DNA of 64,000 bases from Yeosuana aquiaggeris (GTDB lineage: Bacteria; Bacteroidota; Bacteroidia; Flavobacteriales; Flavobacteriaceae): contig NZ_JBAWKC010000001.1 in assembly GCF_044003965.1 (NCBI RefSeq), positions 1,240,001-1,304,000 of the forward strand, read 5' to 3'. Positions 16,460-24,920 of this stretch are shown piece by piece. The position numbers and the translations under genes are program-made. The notes beneath the pieces are model-generated. The model saw only the letters and a program-made list of their open reading frames with translations, was not told where the DNA came from and ran no database searches. Positions within the stretch are counted from its first letter, which is position 1. Each line of letters starts with the position of its first letter.

Positions 16460-16693
16460 ATGGATGTGTTTGGAATTTCAATAACTGAATGGGTTGGTTA
16501 TTTGGCTATGACAACGGTGCTGATTTCTTTTTTAATGAAATCAGTAGTGAAACTGCGAATAGTGAACTCTCTGGGATGCTTAGTTTTTGTGCTTTATGGT
16601 TTTTTACTTGAACCTTTATCAAAACCCATTATTATTACCAATACCATAATTTTTGGGATTAATATTTACTATTTATTTTTTAAGAAAAATTAG
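16460..16693 (+). CDS. Small YgjV-like inner-membrane protein
   Basis: The 77 residues have three hydrophobic segments (about 9-27, 31-49, 55-73), resembling the short bacterial inner-membrane family named after YgjV (EWVGYLAMTTVLISFL, then LRIVNSLGCLVFVLYG). The function is not known. It follows typA by 24 bp and may be co-transcribed. Confidence 0.65.
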   Translation: MDVFGISITEWVGYLAMTTVLISFLMKSVVKLRIVNSLGCLVFVLYGFLLEPLSKPIIITNTIIFGINIYYLFFKKN

Positions 16694-16859
16694 TTTCTTT
16701 AATTTGTTTCAAAATATAGATCATAGGCCTTTTTAAAGGAAGCTGCTTGAAATGATTTTGTATATTTGGACTAATTGAAAAAAATATAATTTTTTAGATT
16801 TCATACAATTTTTGTAGTGAATATCTGTTTTCTCCATAATTAATAAATAATTATATTAA
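16694..16859. other. Intergenic leader of the polysaccharide cluster
   Basis: AT-rich, with no ORF and no exact TANNTTTG match. The first cluster gene probably starts with TTG right after it. Confidence 0.3.
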
Positions 16860-18155
16860 TTGAAGAAATTAATAGCTTACATAAACAAAAATGTTTTAGT
16901 TAGAGTGACGTCTTTACAAACGGTATCTTTATTGACTAAAATAATTGCGGGAATTTTAACTTCAAAAGCTATTGCTATTTTTATTGGAGCTGAGGGCTTA
17001 GCCTTAATTGGTAATTTAAGGAATTTTGTAAGTTCATTTCAAACTATTTCTATTTTAGGGTTTTATAATGGCGCGGTAAAATATTTTGCTGAGTTTAAAG
17101 ATAACACTGTTAGGTTAAGTAAAGCGCTATCTACGGTGTTTTACCTTGGTTTTATTGCTACAATTTCAGTCTCATTTTTTTGTTATTTTAATGCTCAGAG
17201 TATTAATGATATCATTTTTCCAACGTATAATAATTATCCATACGTCATAAAAATTTTCGCAATTGTTCTGCCTTTTTATGCATTGAATATGTTTTCCTTT
17301 TCAATAATGAACGGGTTTTCAAATTACAAGATGCTTATTGTGATAAATATAATAGGTCAAATTTTGGTTGTAGCCATTACGTTATTATTAATATATCAAA
17401 ATAAAATCCAAGGGGCCTTAATTTCTGTGGCCATTTCAGAATCGCTGATTTGTTTAATCACCTTAGTGGCCATTATAAACAGGCGTAGTTTAGTTGGTTT
17501 AATTTCAGTAAAACAAATAAGTTTTAGCTTTTTAAAAAAAATGAGTTCTTATACCGTGATGGCATTGTTTTCAGCTGTCATTTTACCGCTGGTCTTATTG
17601 GCTATTCGTAATTATATTATTGATAATATTGGTTATAAGGATGCGGGCTTTTGGGAAGCTATGACTAGAATTTCAAAATATTATTTAATGCTGGTTAGTT
17701 CGCTAATGGCGCTTTATATTTTGCCCAGATTTAGTGAAATTGATGGTATTAAAGAGTTTAGAAGGGAAGTTTTTAGTTTTTACAAAACGGTTATGCCACT
17801 TTTTGGGTTAGGTTTGATTCTTATTTACTTTTTAAAACCTTACATAGTACAAGGTGTATTTTCAAATGAATTTCAACCTGTGGAAGATCTATTTTTATGG
17901 CAATTATTAGGCGATTTTGTAAAGGTTTTATCTCTTGTTATTGCCTATCAGTTTTTAGCAAAAAAAATGTTTTGGCATTATATAGTCACAGAAGCGTTTT
18001 TAGTTATTATAATGTATTTAACAAGTATCTACTTTATCGATTTATATGGTGTTAAAGGTGCTGTTATGGCCCATTTTGTTAGTTATTTGCTATATTATGG
18101 CGTTGTTTTATTAATATTCGGTAGTTCGCTTTTTGGGGTTGAAACTGAAAGATAG
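16860..18155 (+). CDS. Wzx-like O-antigen/polysaccharide flippase, copy 1
   Basis: A 431-residue integral membrane protein of the MATE/polysaccharide-flippase superfamily with about 12 hydrophobic segments. The N-terminal KIIAGILTSKAIAIFIGAEG motif is typical of the O-antigen translocase group (Wzx/RfbX-like), which flips undecaprenyl-linked oligosaccharides across the inner membrane. The start is TTG; no in-frame ATG exists that keeps the conserved N-terminus. It is first in a run of four same-strand genes and homologous along its length with the next one. Confidence 0.8.
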   Translation: MKKLIAYINKNVLVRVTSLQTVSLLTKIIAGILTSKAIAIFIGAEGLALIGNLRNFVSSFQTISILGFYNGAVKYFAEFKDNTVRLSKALSTVFYLGFIATISVSFFCYFNAQSINDIIFPTYNNYPYVIKIFAIVLPFYALNMFSFSIMNGFSNYKMLIVINIIGQILVVAITLLLIYQNKIQGALISVAISESLICLITLVAIINRRSLVGLISVKQISFSFLKKMSSYTVMALFSAVILPLVLLAIRNYIIDNIGYKDAGFWEAMTRISKYYLMLVSSLMALYILPRFSEIDGIKEFRREVFSFYKTVMPLFGLGLILIYFLKPYIVQGVFSNEFQPVEDLFLWQLLGDFVKVLSLVIAYQFLAKKMFWHYIVTEAFLVIIMYLTSIYFIDLYGVKGAVMAHFVSYLLYYGVVLLIFGSSLFGVETER

Positions 18156-18187
18156 ATTTATAATAAAAATATTATCCACCATCATTA

Positions 18188-19483
18188 TTGAATATACCTG
18201 GTTATATAAAGAATAATTTGTTATTTAAGATTGCATCAGCTAATGCCTTTTTAGTTGCGGTAAGAATGGGTTTTTCTTTATTTACACAAAAAATATTTGC
18301 AATATATATTGGAGCTGATGGAATCGCTCAAGTTGGTGATTTAAAAAATATTATAAGTTTTCTTGATCAATTTTCAATTTTGGGAACTTCCAATGGGTTG
18401 GTGAAATATATTTCTGAAAACAAGGATGACAAGAAACAACTCAATCGTCTGTTTTCAACAACTTTTATTTTTGCCGCAATAGCTAGTTTCTTCTCTTTTA
18501 TAATTTTGTTTTTTGGTTCAGGATTATTAAATGATTTAGTCTTTGGAACGGACAACAAATATGAGTACATTTTTAAAATTCTTTCATTTTTAATTCCTTT
18601 CATTGGAATAAATGCCATTTTGGGCTCCTTAATAAACAGCCTGTCGAATTATAAATTATACTCAAGATTAAATTTATTTGCAATAATAGTAAGCACGATA
18701 GTGATAGTGTGTTTAACCATGATTAATGGAATCAGCGGAGCTTTGTTAGCCATTTGTTTAATTCCAATAATACAATTCTTAAGCTATCTTATTTTCTTTT
18801 TAAAGGAGAGTATGGTATATATTAATTTATCTAAAATATTCTCAAGTTTTAGTTTTAAAAATAAATTATTATCATACAGTTTTATGACTATAATTGTCGT
18901 TTTTTTTATTAATACCACTGATGTTTTTATTAGAAATTTGATTGAAAAAACCGTGAGTAAATCTGATGCAGGTTACTGGACAGCCATGACCTCTGTGTCT
19001 AAAATTTATATGCAGTTTTTAGCGGCCATTTTTCCGTTGTATATTTTGCCTAAATATTCAAATATCAAAAATACTTTTGAATTTAGGAAAGAAGTCATGA
19101 TGATATATAAAATGTTACTTCCCCTAATTATTATAGGTATGCTACTGGTATATTTATTTAGAATATTTTTAATTAAGTCCCTTTATACTGAAGACTTCTT
19201 AGCTATGTCCAATTTGTTTAGATGGCAACTTGTAGGTGATTTTATAAAATTTGTTGCCATAGTTCTTTCTTATCAATTTTTGGCAAAAAGACAAATTGGA
19301 TATTTTGTTTTTACAGAGCTATTATCAGTGTTTTTGTTTTATGTTTTTTCCGTTTATTTTATTAATATTTATGGGACAGAAGGGGTTGTTATTGCACATT
19401 TTGTAAGATATATTTTATATTTATTAGTGGTCATTTACATTATGAGAAATAGTTTTTATGGAGAAAACCGAGAATTCAAATAA
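18188..19483 (+). CDS. Wzx-like flippase, copy 2
   Basis: The 431 residues match the previous gene in length and layout, with aligned blocks such as FAIYIGADGIAQVGDLKN and QFLAKR. It probably flips a lipid-linked glycan. It starts with TTG, 32 bp after its neighbour. Tandem copies that diverged this far may serve two different glycans or form a specialised pair; sequence cannot decide. Confidence 0.78.
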   Translation: MNIPGYIKNNLLFKIASANAFLVAVRMGFSLFTQKIFAIYIGADGIAQVGDLKNIISFLDQFSILGTSNGLVKYISENKDDKKQLNRLFSTTFIFAAIASFFSFIILFFGSGLLNDLVFGTDNKYEYIFKILSFLIPFIGINAILGSLINSLSNYKLYSRLNLFAIIVSTIVIVCLTMINGISGALLAICLIPIIQFLSYLIFFLKESMVYINLSKIFSSFSFKNKLLSYSFMTIIVVFFINTTDVFIRNLIEKTVSKSDAGYWTAMTSVSKIYMQFLAAIFPLYILPKYSNIKNTFEFRKEVMMIYKMLLPLIIIGMLLVYLFRIFLIKSLYTEDFLAMSNLFRWQLVGDFIKFVAIVLSYQFLAKRQIGYFVFTELLSVFLFYVFSVYFINIYGTEGVVIAHFVRYILYLLVVIYIMRNSFYGENREFK

Positions 19484-19493
19484 TTAGATAAAA

Positions 19494-21116
19494 TTGAATG
19501 TAGTTTTGTACAATATGAGAGTATTTTTAAAAATATTTTTGAAGTTTGGTTTACTTATTTTATTAGTATTCTTCTTTGAATTAGTTTTTGAAGGAATTAG
19601 CCTGAGGATTCTATATGTTGTAATAGAAAACATTTTATTTGCTTTAGCGATTATTTGTCCTCTGTATTTTATAAGTAGGAAGAATCTATTTAAATATTAT
19701 TTAATTTTTGCTTATTTGGTTTTTTCTATTTTTCTTTATTTAGAAACAGTTTATTATTATCTCTTTAAATCATTTTTTAGTTCATCGGCTATTTTTATTG
19801 CCATGGAATCTAACACTAATGAAATCAAAGAGTTTACTAGTTCATATTTAGATGCACAAATTATTGTTTTGACTGTTTTATTTTTAATAGTAGCAATAAT
19901 TTCAATAATATTTATAAGAAGGGAATGCCATAAAGCTTTGTTGACCTCAAAAAAGCACAAATTTAGAATATTAGCTGCGCTGGTGGCCATATTCATTTTT
20001 TTAAAAGTATCTACTTTAATTAGTTTTAACCTTCCCTACTTAGTAATTAAATCAAGTATTGAATATTATTTGGATTCCAAAAAGTTTAGTGATTATAGAA
20101 TCAATAAAAATGGAGCTTTTAAAAATGTGTCTCGAGAATCTAATATAAGTAAGCAGGAAGTATATATAATTATTATTGGGGAATCTACGTCTAGGTCTCA
20201 TATGGGAATTTATAATTATTATAGAAATACCACCCCACTGCTTGAAGAAATTAAGAAAGAAATGATTATCTATAATAATGTGATTAGTCCTCATACATAT
20301 ACAATTGCTTCTCTAACAAAAGGGTTGACTTTAGGTAATTTTGAAAATACAGAGATTAAATACAAGGGTTCTATTATTCAGTTGTTAAATCAAGCAAATT
20401 TTAAAACTTACTGGATTTCAAACCAGCGGCCCATTGGCGTATTTGATACACAGGTAACTAAAATTGGTTTAGGTGCAGACAAGTCATTTTTTTTAAATTC
20501 AAAGCACACCAATGAAACAACTAATTTTGATCAAGACCTCATAGATCAGTTAAAGAAAGTGTTTTTAGAAGAAGGAGATAAGAAGGTTATTTTTTTGCAG
20601 ATGATTGGTGCTCATATTGATTATAGTAAAAGATATCCAAAAGAGTACAATCATTTTAAAAATACCCCAAGAACTAAATTTAATAACAAGGAAGTCTTTA
20701 AAAAAATTAATTCTTATGATAACGCCATAAGGTATTCAGATTATGTTATTAGAGAAGTTATTGAATTAACTAAAAAACTTTCAGTAAGTAGCTTTGTTTT
20801 TTATTTTTCAGATCATGGCGAAGAAGTTTATGATGACATAGATTTTTTTGGACATTCAGCAGATCAGATAATAACCAGAAATATTTATGAAATCCCCATG
20901 TTTGTGTGGCTTTCAGAAGATTTTAAGCACCATAAAGACATCTCAATTAATAAAGAAGTAAAGTATATGATTGATGATATATTTCATAGCATTGCAGATT
21001 TATGTCAGGTAAGAAGTACGGAAGTGGATTCAACACGAAGTATTTTTAGTGAACATTTTAAAGAGCGGAAACGAATAATAAGGGACACAATTGATTATGA
21101 CACTTTTTTTAAATAA
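19494..21116 (+). CDS. Phosphoethanolamine-transferase-like membrane enzyme
   Basis: The 540 residues hold five hydrophobic segments (about 10-30, 40-60, 66-88, 121-140, 160-180), then a periplasmic alkaline-phosphatase/sulfatase-fold domain (about 220-540). Motifs are IIIIGESTSRSHMGIYNY (metal ligand Glu230), SPHTYTIASLTKGL, where Thr270 aligns with the nucleophile of EptA-type enzymes, QMIGAHIDY, and the FSDHGEEVYD/GHSADQ metal region. It likely adds phosphoethanolamine to LPS core, lipid A or another surface glycan. The start is TTG at 19494; ATG at 19515 is possible. It is the third gene of the cluster. Confidence 0.8.
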   Translation: MNVVLYNMRVFLKIFLKFGLLILLVFFFELVFEGISLRILYVVIENILFALAIICPLYFISRKNLFKYYLIFAYLVFSIFLYLETVYYYLFKSFFSSSAIFIAMESNTNEIKEFTSSYLDAQIIVLTVLFLIVAIISIIFIRRECHKALLTSKKHKFRILAALVAIFIFLKVSTLISFNLPYLVIKSSIEYYLDSKKFSDYRINKNGAFKNVSRESNISKQEVYIIIIGESTSRSHMGIYNYYRNTTPLLEEIKKEMIIYNNVISPHTYTIASLTKGLTLGNFENTEIKYKGSIIQLLNQANFKTYWISNQRPIGVFDTQVTKIGLGADKSFFLNSKHTNETTNFDQDLIDQLKKVFLEEGDKKVIFLQMIGAHIDYSKRYPKEYNHFKNTPRTKFNNKEVFKKINSYDNAIRYSDYVIREVIELTKKLSVSSFVFYFSDHGEEVYDDIDFFGHSADQIITRNIYEIPMFVWLSEDFKHHKDISINKEVKYMIDDIFHSIADLCQVRSTEVDSTRSIFSEHFKERKRIIRDTIDYDTFFK

Positions 21117-21163
21117 TTTTTTCATAATTCTATTTTTCTAATTTTTTTATATAAAAACAAATT

Positions 21164-22234
21164 ATGGAAAGAATTTGCATTGTTACTACATCATTAGGTG
21201 CCGGAGGCGCGGAACGATTCAGTGCTTCACTTTCAATAATTCTATCTGCCTTAAATTATGATGTTCATATTCTGAGTACTAAAAATCTAATTGAATATGA
21301 ATTTAAAGGGACCTTATTTAATTTGGAAGAAAAATTAAAAGGGGATCGTTCTAATTACAAAAAATTAAAAATTTTAAAACGATATTTTCAAGATCATGCC
21401 TTTGATGTAATTATTGATAATAGACCAAGGAGCCAGTTTTTTAAAGAATTTGTACTTTATAATTATGTGTTTAAGGCGAAAAGGATAATCTCCATAGTGC
21501 ATAGCTATTATTTATTAAATTATTTACCAGAATCCATTTTTTTGGCAAAGTTACTTTATAGGAAAAATTTTAAATTAATAGCTGTCAGTAAAGAAATTCA
21601 ATCGGCGATTATTTCAAAATATGGGTTTAATAATTGTACTCAAATTTACAATCCAGTTGATATAGAAGACATCACAAATAAATCGAATAAAAAGATTAAA
21701 ATAAAAGATAACTATATATTGTTTTATGGGAGAATTGATGATGCTGTTAAAAATTTTGAACTGCTCTTTCAGGCATATAAAAAGTCTATTTTGATAGGTA
21801 GAGGAATTAAATTATACATGATAGGAGATGGGAAGGATACTTTTAAAGTAAAAAAAACGGTTAAAGATTTGCAAATTGAGGATAGTGTAAAATTCATATC
21901 TTTTCTCAAAAATCCATTTCCATATGTTAAAAACGCAAAATTTTGTACTCTAACGAGCAGATATGAAGGTTTTCCAATGGTTTTAATAGAATCTTTGGCT
22001 TGTGGAACTCCGGTGATTTCTGTTAACTGTAAATCTGGCCCTCAAGAAGTTATTCAACATAAATTTAATGGTCTTTTAGTAGAAAATTATAATCCAAATG
22101 TTTTATCAGAAGCCTTTAATCTTTTTGTAGAAAACGAATCACTATACACTCAATGTAAAATAAATGCGACTGGTAGCGTCAATCAATTTTCAATAAAAAA
22201 GATTTCTAAAGACTGGAAAAATCTACTAAATTGA
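21164..22234 (+). CDS. Glycosyltransferase family 4
   Basis: A 356-residue GT-B fold retaining glycosyltransferase. The N-terminal glycine-rich loop is VTTSLGAGGAERFSASL (6-22). The C-terminal nucleotide-sugar site has the E-x7-E motif, in EGFPMVLIESLACGTPVIS. It presumably adds a hexose to the growing surface glycan. The donor and acceptor are unknown. It is the last gene of the + strand run, convergent with the GT2 genes (8 bp between ends). Confidence 0.85.
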   Translation: MERICIVTTSLGAGGAERFSASLSIILSALNYDVHILSTKNLIEYEFKGTLFNLEEKLKGDRSNYKKLKILKRYFQDHAFDVIIDNRPRSQFFKEFVLYNYVFKAKRIISIVHSYYLLNYLPESIFLAKLLYRKNFKLIAVSKEIQSAIISKYGFNNCTQIYNPVDIEDITNKSNKKIKIKDNYILFYGRIDDAVKNFELLFQAYKKSILIGRGIKLYMIGDGKDTFKVKKTVKDLQIEDSVKFISFLKNPFPYVKNAKFCTLTSRYEGFPMVLIESLACGTPVISVNCKSGPQEVIQHKFNGLLVENYNPNVLSEAFNLFVENESLYTQCKINATGSVNQFSIKKISKDWKNLLN

Positions 22235-22242
22235 TTTTTGAA

Positions 22243-23178
22243 TTATTTAAAAGCAGTGACATAGATTTTTCTGTTTATCAGGAAACATTGAAACCTTTTT
22301 ATAAGTTTTAGTCCAAAAGCAGGTATGTTAATAAGGAATTTTTGTTTTATGTTTAAATTTTTATAATCAATTTCGTTTTTTAACTTTCTATATAGCTTTT
22401 TTTCATTATTTATTTTACATCTTAAAGCTACAGCATACCTATTAACATCTAAATATTTTTTTAAAGAAGGGTTTTGTTGTTCTTCTGTATTGAAGTTAGA
22501 AATATAATTATATCTATCTAAATTATAATCACTTTTAGAAAGGCTTGAATCATCATAATTATTATAGACCATTGTTATAGTTGGATTAAACACTACTTTG
22601 TATTGAAGCGCAAATCTAATCCATAAATCAAGGTCTTGCCCAGTTCTTAAACTAGTATCATAAGCTCCGAGTTTAACAAATGAAGATTTTAAAAAAGCCG
22701 TAGATGACGATGACGGAATATAATTAATAATATTAGCATCAAAAAAATCTGGTATTTCTAAATGATCTGAGCCATAACTAAAATTAAAATTTGCTTTTAT
22801 AACAAAATTATCATTAAGTTTAATTTCATAATTATTGCAAAACAAGCCTGCATTTGGAAAAGAATTAATTAAGCTCTTTAATTCTAAAAGATGATTTTTG
22901 TGCCAAATGTCATCTGCATCTAAAGGGGCGATGTATTTGCCTTTTGCAGTTTCTATTGCTTTATTTCTAGCTACTGAAGCTCCTAGATTTTTTTGTTTTA
23001 TAAGAGTAATTTTTGAATCTGTAAATTGAGATGCAAGTTTTAAGCTGTCATCGGTACTTCCATCATCAACTATTATAATTTCAAAATCATTAAATGATTG
23101 ATTTAGAACACTTTTAATAGTTTCTTCAATATAGTCTTCCTTATTATATAAAGGAATTATTACAGAAAAAAAAGTCAT
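22243..23178 (-). CDS. Glycosyltransferase family 2
   Basis: A 311-residue GT-A fold inverting glycosyltransferase with SVIIPLYNKEDYIEETIKSV (5-24), IIIVDDGSTDDS (34-45) and the metal-binding APLDADD region (about 92-98), then SLRTGQDLDLWIRFALQ. The C-terminal part is basic. It is last in a three-gene minus-strand unit, overlapping the preceding GT2 gene by 4 bp (ATGA), so coupled. The role is surface glycan assembly; the linkage is unknown. Confidence 0.87.
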   Translation of the reverse strand: MTFFSVIIPLYNKEDYIEETIKSVLNQSFNDFEIIIVDDGSTDDSLKLASQFTDSKITLIKQKNLGASVARNKAIETAKGKYIAPLDADDIWHKNHLLELKSLINSFPNAGLFCNNYEIKLNDNFVIKANFNFSYGSDHLEIPDFFDANIINYIPSSSSTAFLKSSFVKLGAYDTSLRTGQDLDLWIRFALQYKVVFNPTITMVYNNYDDSSLSKSDYNLDRYNYISNFNTEEQQNPSLKKYLDVNRYAVALRCKINNEKKLYRKLKNEIDYKNLNIKQKFLINIPAFGLKLIKRFQCFLINRKIYVTAFK

Positions 23179-24032
23179 TTATCCTTTGTTTTAATTAAAC
23201 AATAGTAGCCCAGCCGGTAGAAATCATATACACTCAATAATAAAAATTTAGAACAAAGATTCCTTTTTAAAATTGGGTTTATCAATTTAAAGCAAAATGC
23301 AGTAATCTTAACAAATTTTATTTTATCTATAATGCTATAATATTTTAAAATATTTGATTGCGTTTTATCTAATTTTTTACTTTCTGCAAGTAATTTAAGA
23401 TTTTGAATGGCAAACTCAGTTTTCTTTAAAAAGGTTAAACAATCATCTGTGCAGTCATGAATTACTGGATTATTAAAAGAAAATACTTCAATATTATTTT
23501 TTCTTAATGTTTCAAAAAAGAGTACATCTTCATATCCATATTGTATTAAAGATTCATCAAACGTTATATTTAGTACTACTTTTTTTTTAATCATAAAATT
23601 TGAAGAACATAATGTGTTTTGTTCTCTTTTTTTTGTGTAAATCCAGCGCAGTTTATACTTTGATTCTGGCTCTTTTTCTATATAAGTCATGCCACCACTT
23701 GAAGCTTCTTTTGCCATAAAAGGGATGTAATCCTTTACAAAAGTGTCTTTTTTTGGAAATGTACCCGCATCAATAAATAAAAGATTTTCATATTGAGCTT
23801 CTTTGGCAAGTAAGTTTCTAATGGCACTTCTGCCAATATTTAAAGGCAACACTTTAAATTTGCAATAATTTAATTGGTTTATTGAGTCGTTTTTAGAATT
23901 AATTTCTGCTTTTGATCCATCATCCAAACATATAATTTCAAAATCAATTTCTGCTTTTGTTGCTTGCTTATGAAGCTCATGAACTAAATAAGTAATGTCA
24001 TAATTATATGTAGGGATTAAGACAGAAAGCAT
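23175..24032 (-). CDS. Glycosyltransferase family 2, divergent
   Basis: A 285-residue GT-A type enzyme: SVLIPTYNYDITYLVHEL (3-20), IICLDDGSKAEIN (34-46), FIDAGTFP (about 91-98) in place of the usual D-x-D, and IQYGYEDVLFFETLRKNN, a galactosyltransferase-type C-terminal motif. The missing canonical DxD suggests altered metal binding. It starts 2 bp after the end of the FtsE-like gene, so it is co-transcribed with an ABC ATPase. Confidence 0.8.
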   Translation of the reverse strand: MLSVLIPTYNYDITYLVHELHKQATKAEIDFEIICLDDGSKAEINSKNDSINQLNYCKFKVLPLNIGRSAIRNLLAKEAQYENLLFIDAGTFPKKDTFVKDYIPFMAKEASSGGMTYIEKEPESKYKLRWIYTKKREQNTLCSSNFMIKKKVVLNITFDESLIQYGYEDVLFFETLRKNNIEVFSFNNPVIHDCTDDCLTFLKKTEFAIQNLKLLAESKKLDKTQSNILKYYSIIDKIKFVKITAFCFKLINPILKRNLCSKFLLLSVYDFYRLGYYCLIKTKDK

Positions 24033-24034
24033 AT

Positions 24035-24724
24035 TTAAACTCTTCTCTGAACTACTTCAAAAACTTGATTTTCATCACATTTCAGCGTTTTACTTGGATA
24101 TTTTAAAAGCAAGGCATAGTCATGCGTAGCCATTAAAATAGTATTACCATGTTTATTGATGTCTTGCAAAACCTCCATCACCTCAATACTAGTTTGCGGA
24201 TCAAGATTTCCAGTTGGTTCATCGGCTAGGATGAGTTCCGGATTATTCAATAAAGCTCTAGCAATGGCAATGCGCTGCTGCTCGCCACCAGAAAGTTCAT
24301 GAGGGTATTTAAAGCCTTTAGTTTTCATACCTACCTTGTTTAAAACTTCTTCAACTCGCTTATTCATTTCACTTTTATCTTTCCAACCAGTAGCCTTTAA
24401 AACAAACAATAAATTATCGTTAATAGTTCTGTCCGTCAGTAATTTAAAATCTTGAAATACAATCCCTAATTTTCTTCTCAAAAACGGAATATCTTTATCT
24501 TTTAGGTTTTTTAAATTATGACCCACAATATGTCCTTCTCCTTCGGTAAGTATTAAATCCCCATAAAGGATTTTCATAAAACTACTTTTCCCGGATCCGG
24601 TTTTTCCTATCAAATAAACAAATTCGCCTTTATTGATTTCTACGTTAACATTCGAAAGCACCAAATTATCGCCTTGTGAAATAGAAGCATCTTTTAATTG
24701 TAATATAGGATTGGACATGGGCAT
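24035..24724 (-). CDS. ftsE: FtsE-like ABC ATPase
   Basis: A 229-residue ATP-binding subunit with Walker A GKTGSGKS, signature LSGGEQQR, Walker B LILADEPTGNLD and H-loop ATHD. It is most like FtsE/LolD: FtsE with FtsX regulates peptidoglycan hydrolysis at division. The FtsX partner is not in the window. ATG at 24724 or 24718 are both possible starts. It heads the minus-strand unit with two glycosyltransferases, an unusual company for ftsE. The symbol follows the common flavobacterial annotation; LolD-type function is the alternative. Confidence 0.75.
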   Translation of the reverse strand: MPMSNPILQLKDASISQGDNLVLSNVNVEINKGEFVYLIGKTGSGKSSFMKILYGDLILTEGEGHIVGHNLKNLKDKDIPFLRRKLGIVFQDFKLLTDRTINDNLLFVLKATGWKDKSEMNKRVEEVLNKVGMKTKGFKYPHELSGGEQQRIAIARALLNNPELILADEPTGNLDPQTSIEVMEVLQDINKHGNTILMATHDYALLLKYPSKTLKCDENQVFEVVQRRV

Positions 24725-24886
24725 AAGATAAATTTACATCTGTAAATGTATCACTAAAAAGTCAAAACCTAAAAACTGATCAGTAAAACTTTAGCTATAA
24801 TTTAAGCATAATTATCTTTATTTAAGTTTTAATAACTCGGTTTATAATTATAATGCGATTCTTACGTTATAAGATTTAGATTAATT

Positions 24887-24894
24887 TATCTTTG
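24887..24894 (+). promoter_or_regulatory. Predicted -7 element of the TPR gene
   Basis: TATCTTTG, 26 bp before the ATG, matches TANNTTTG. Confidence 0.5.
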
Positions 24895-24920
24895 ATTTTT
24901 AAATTAAAACCACAATTTTA

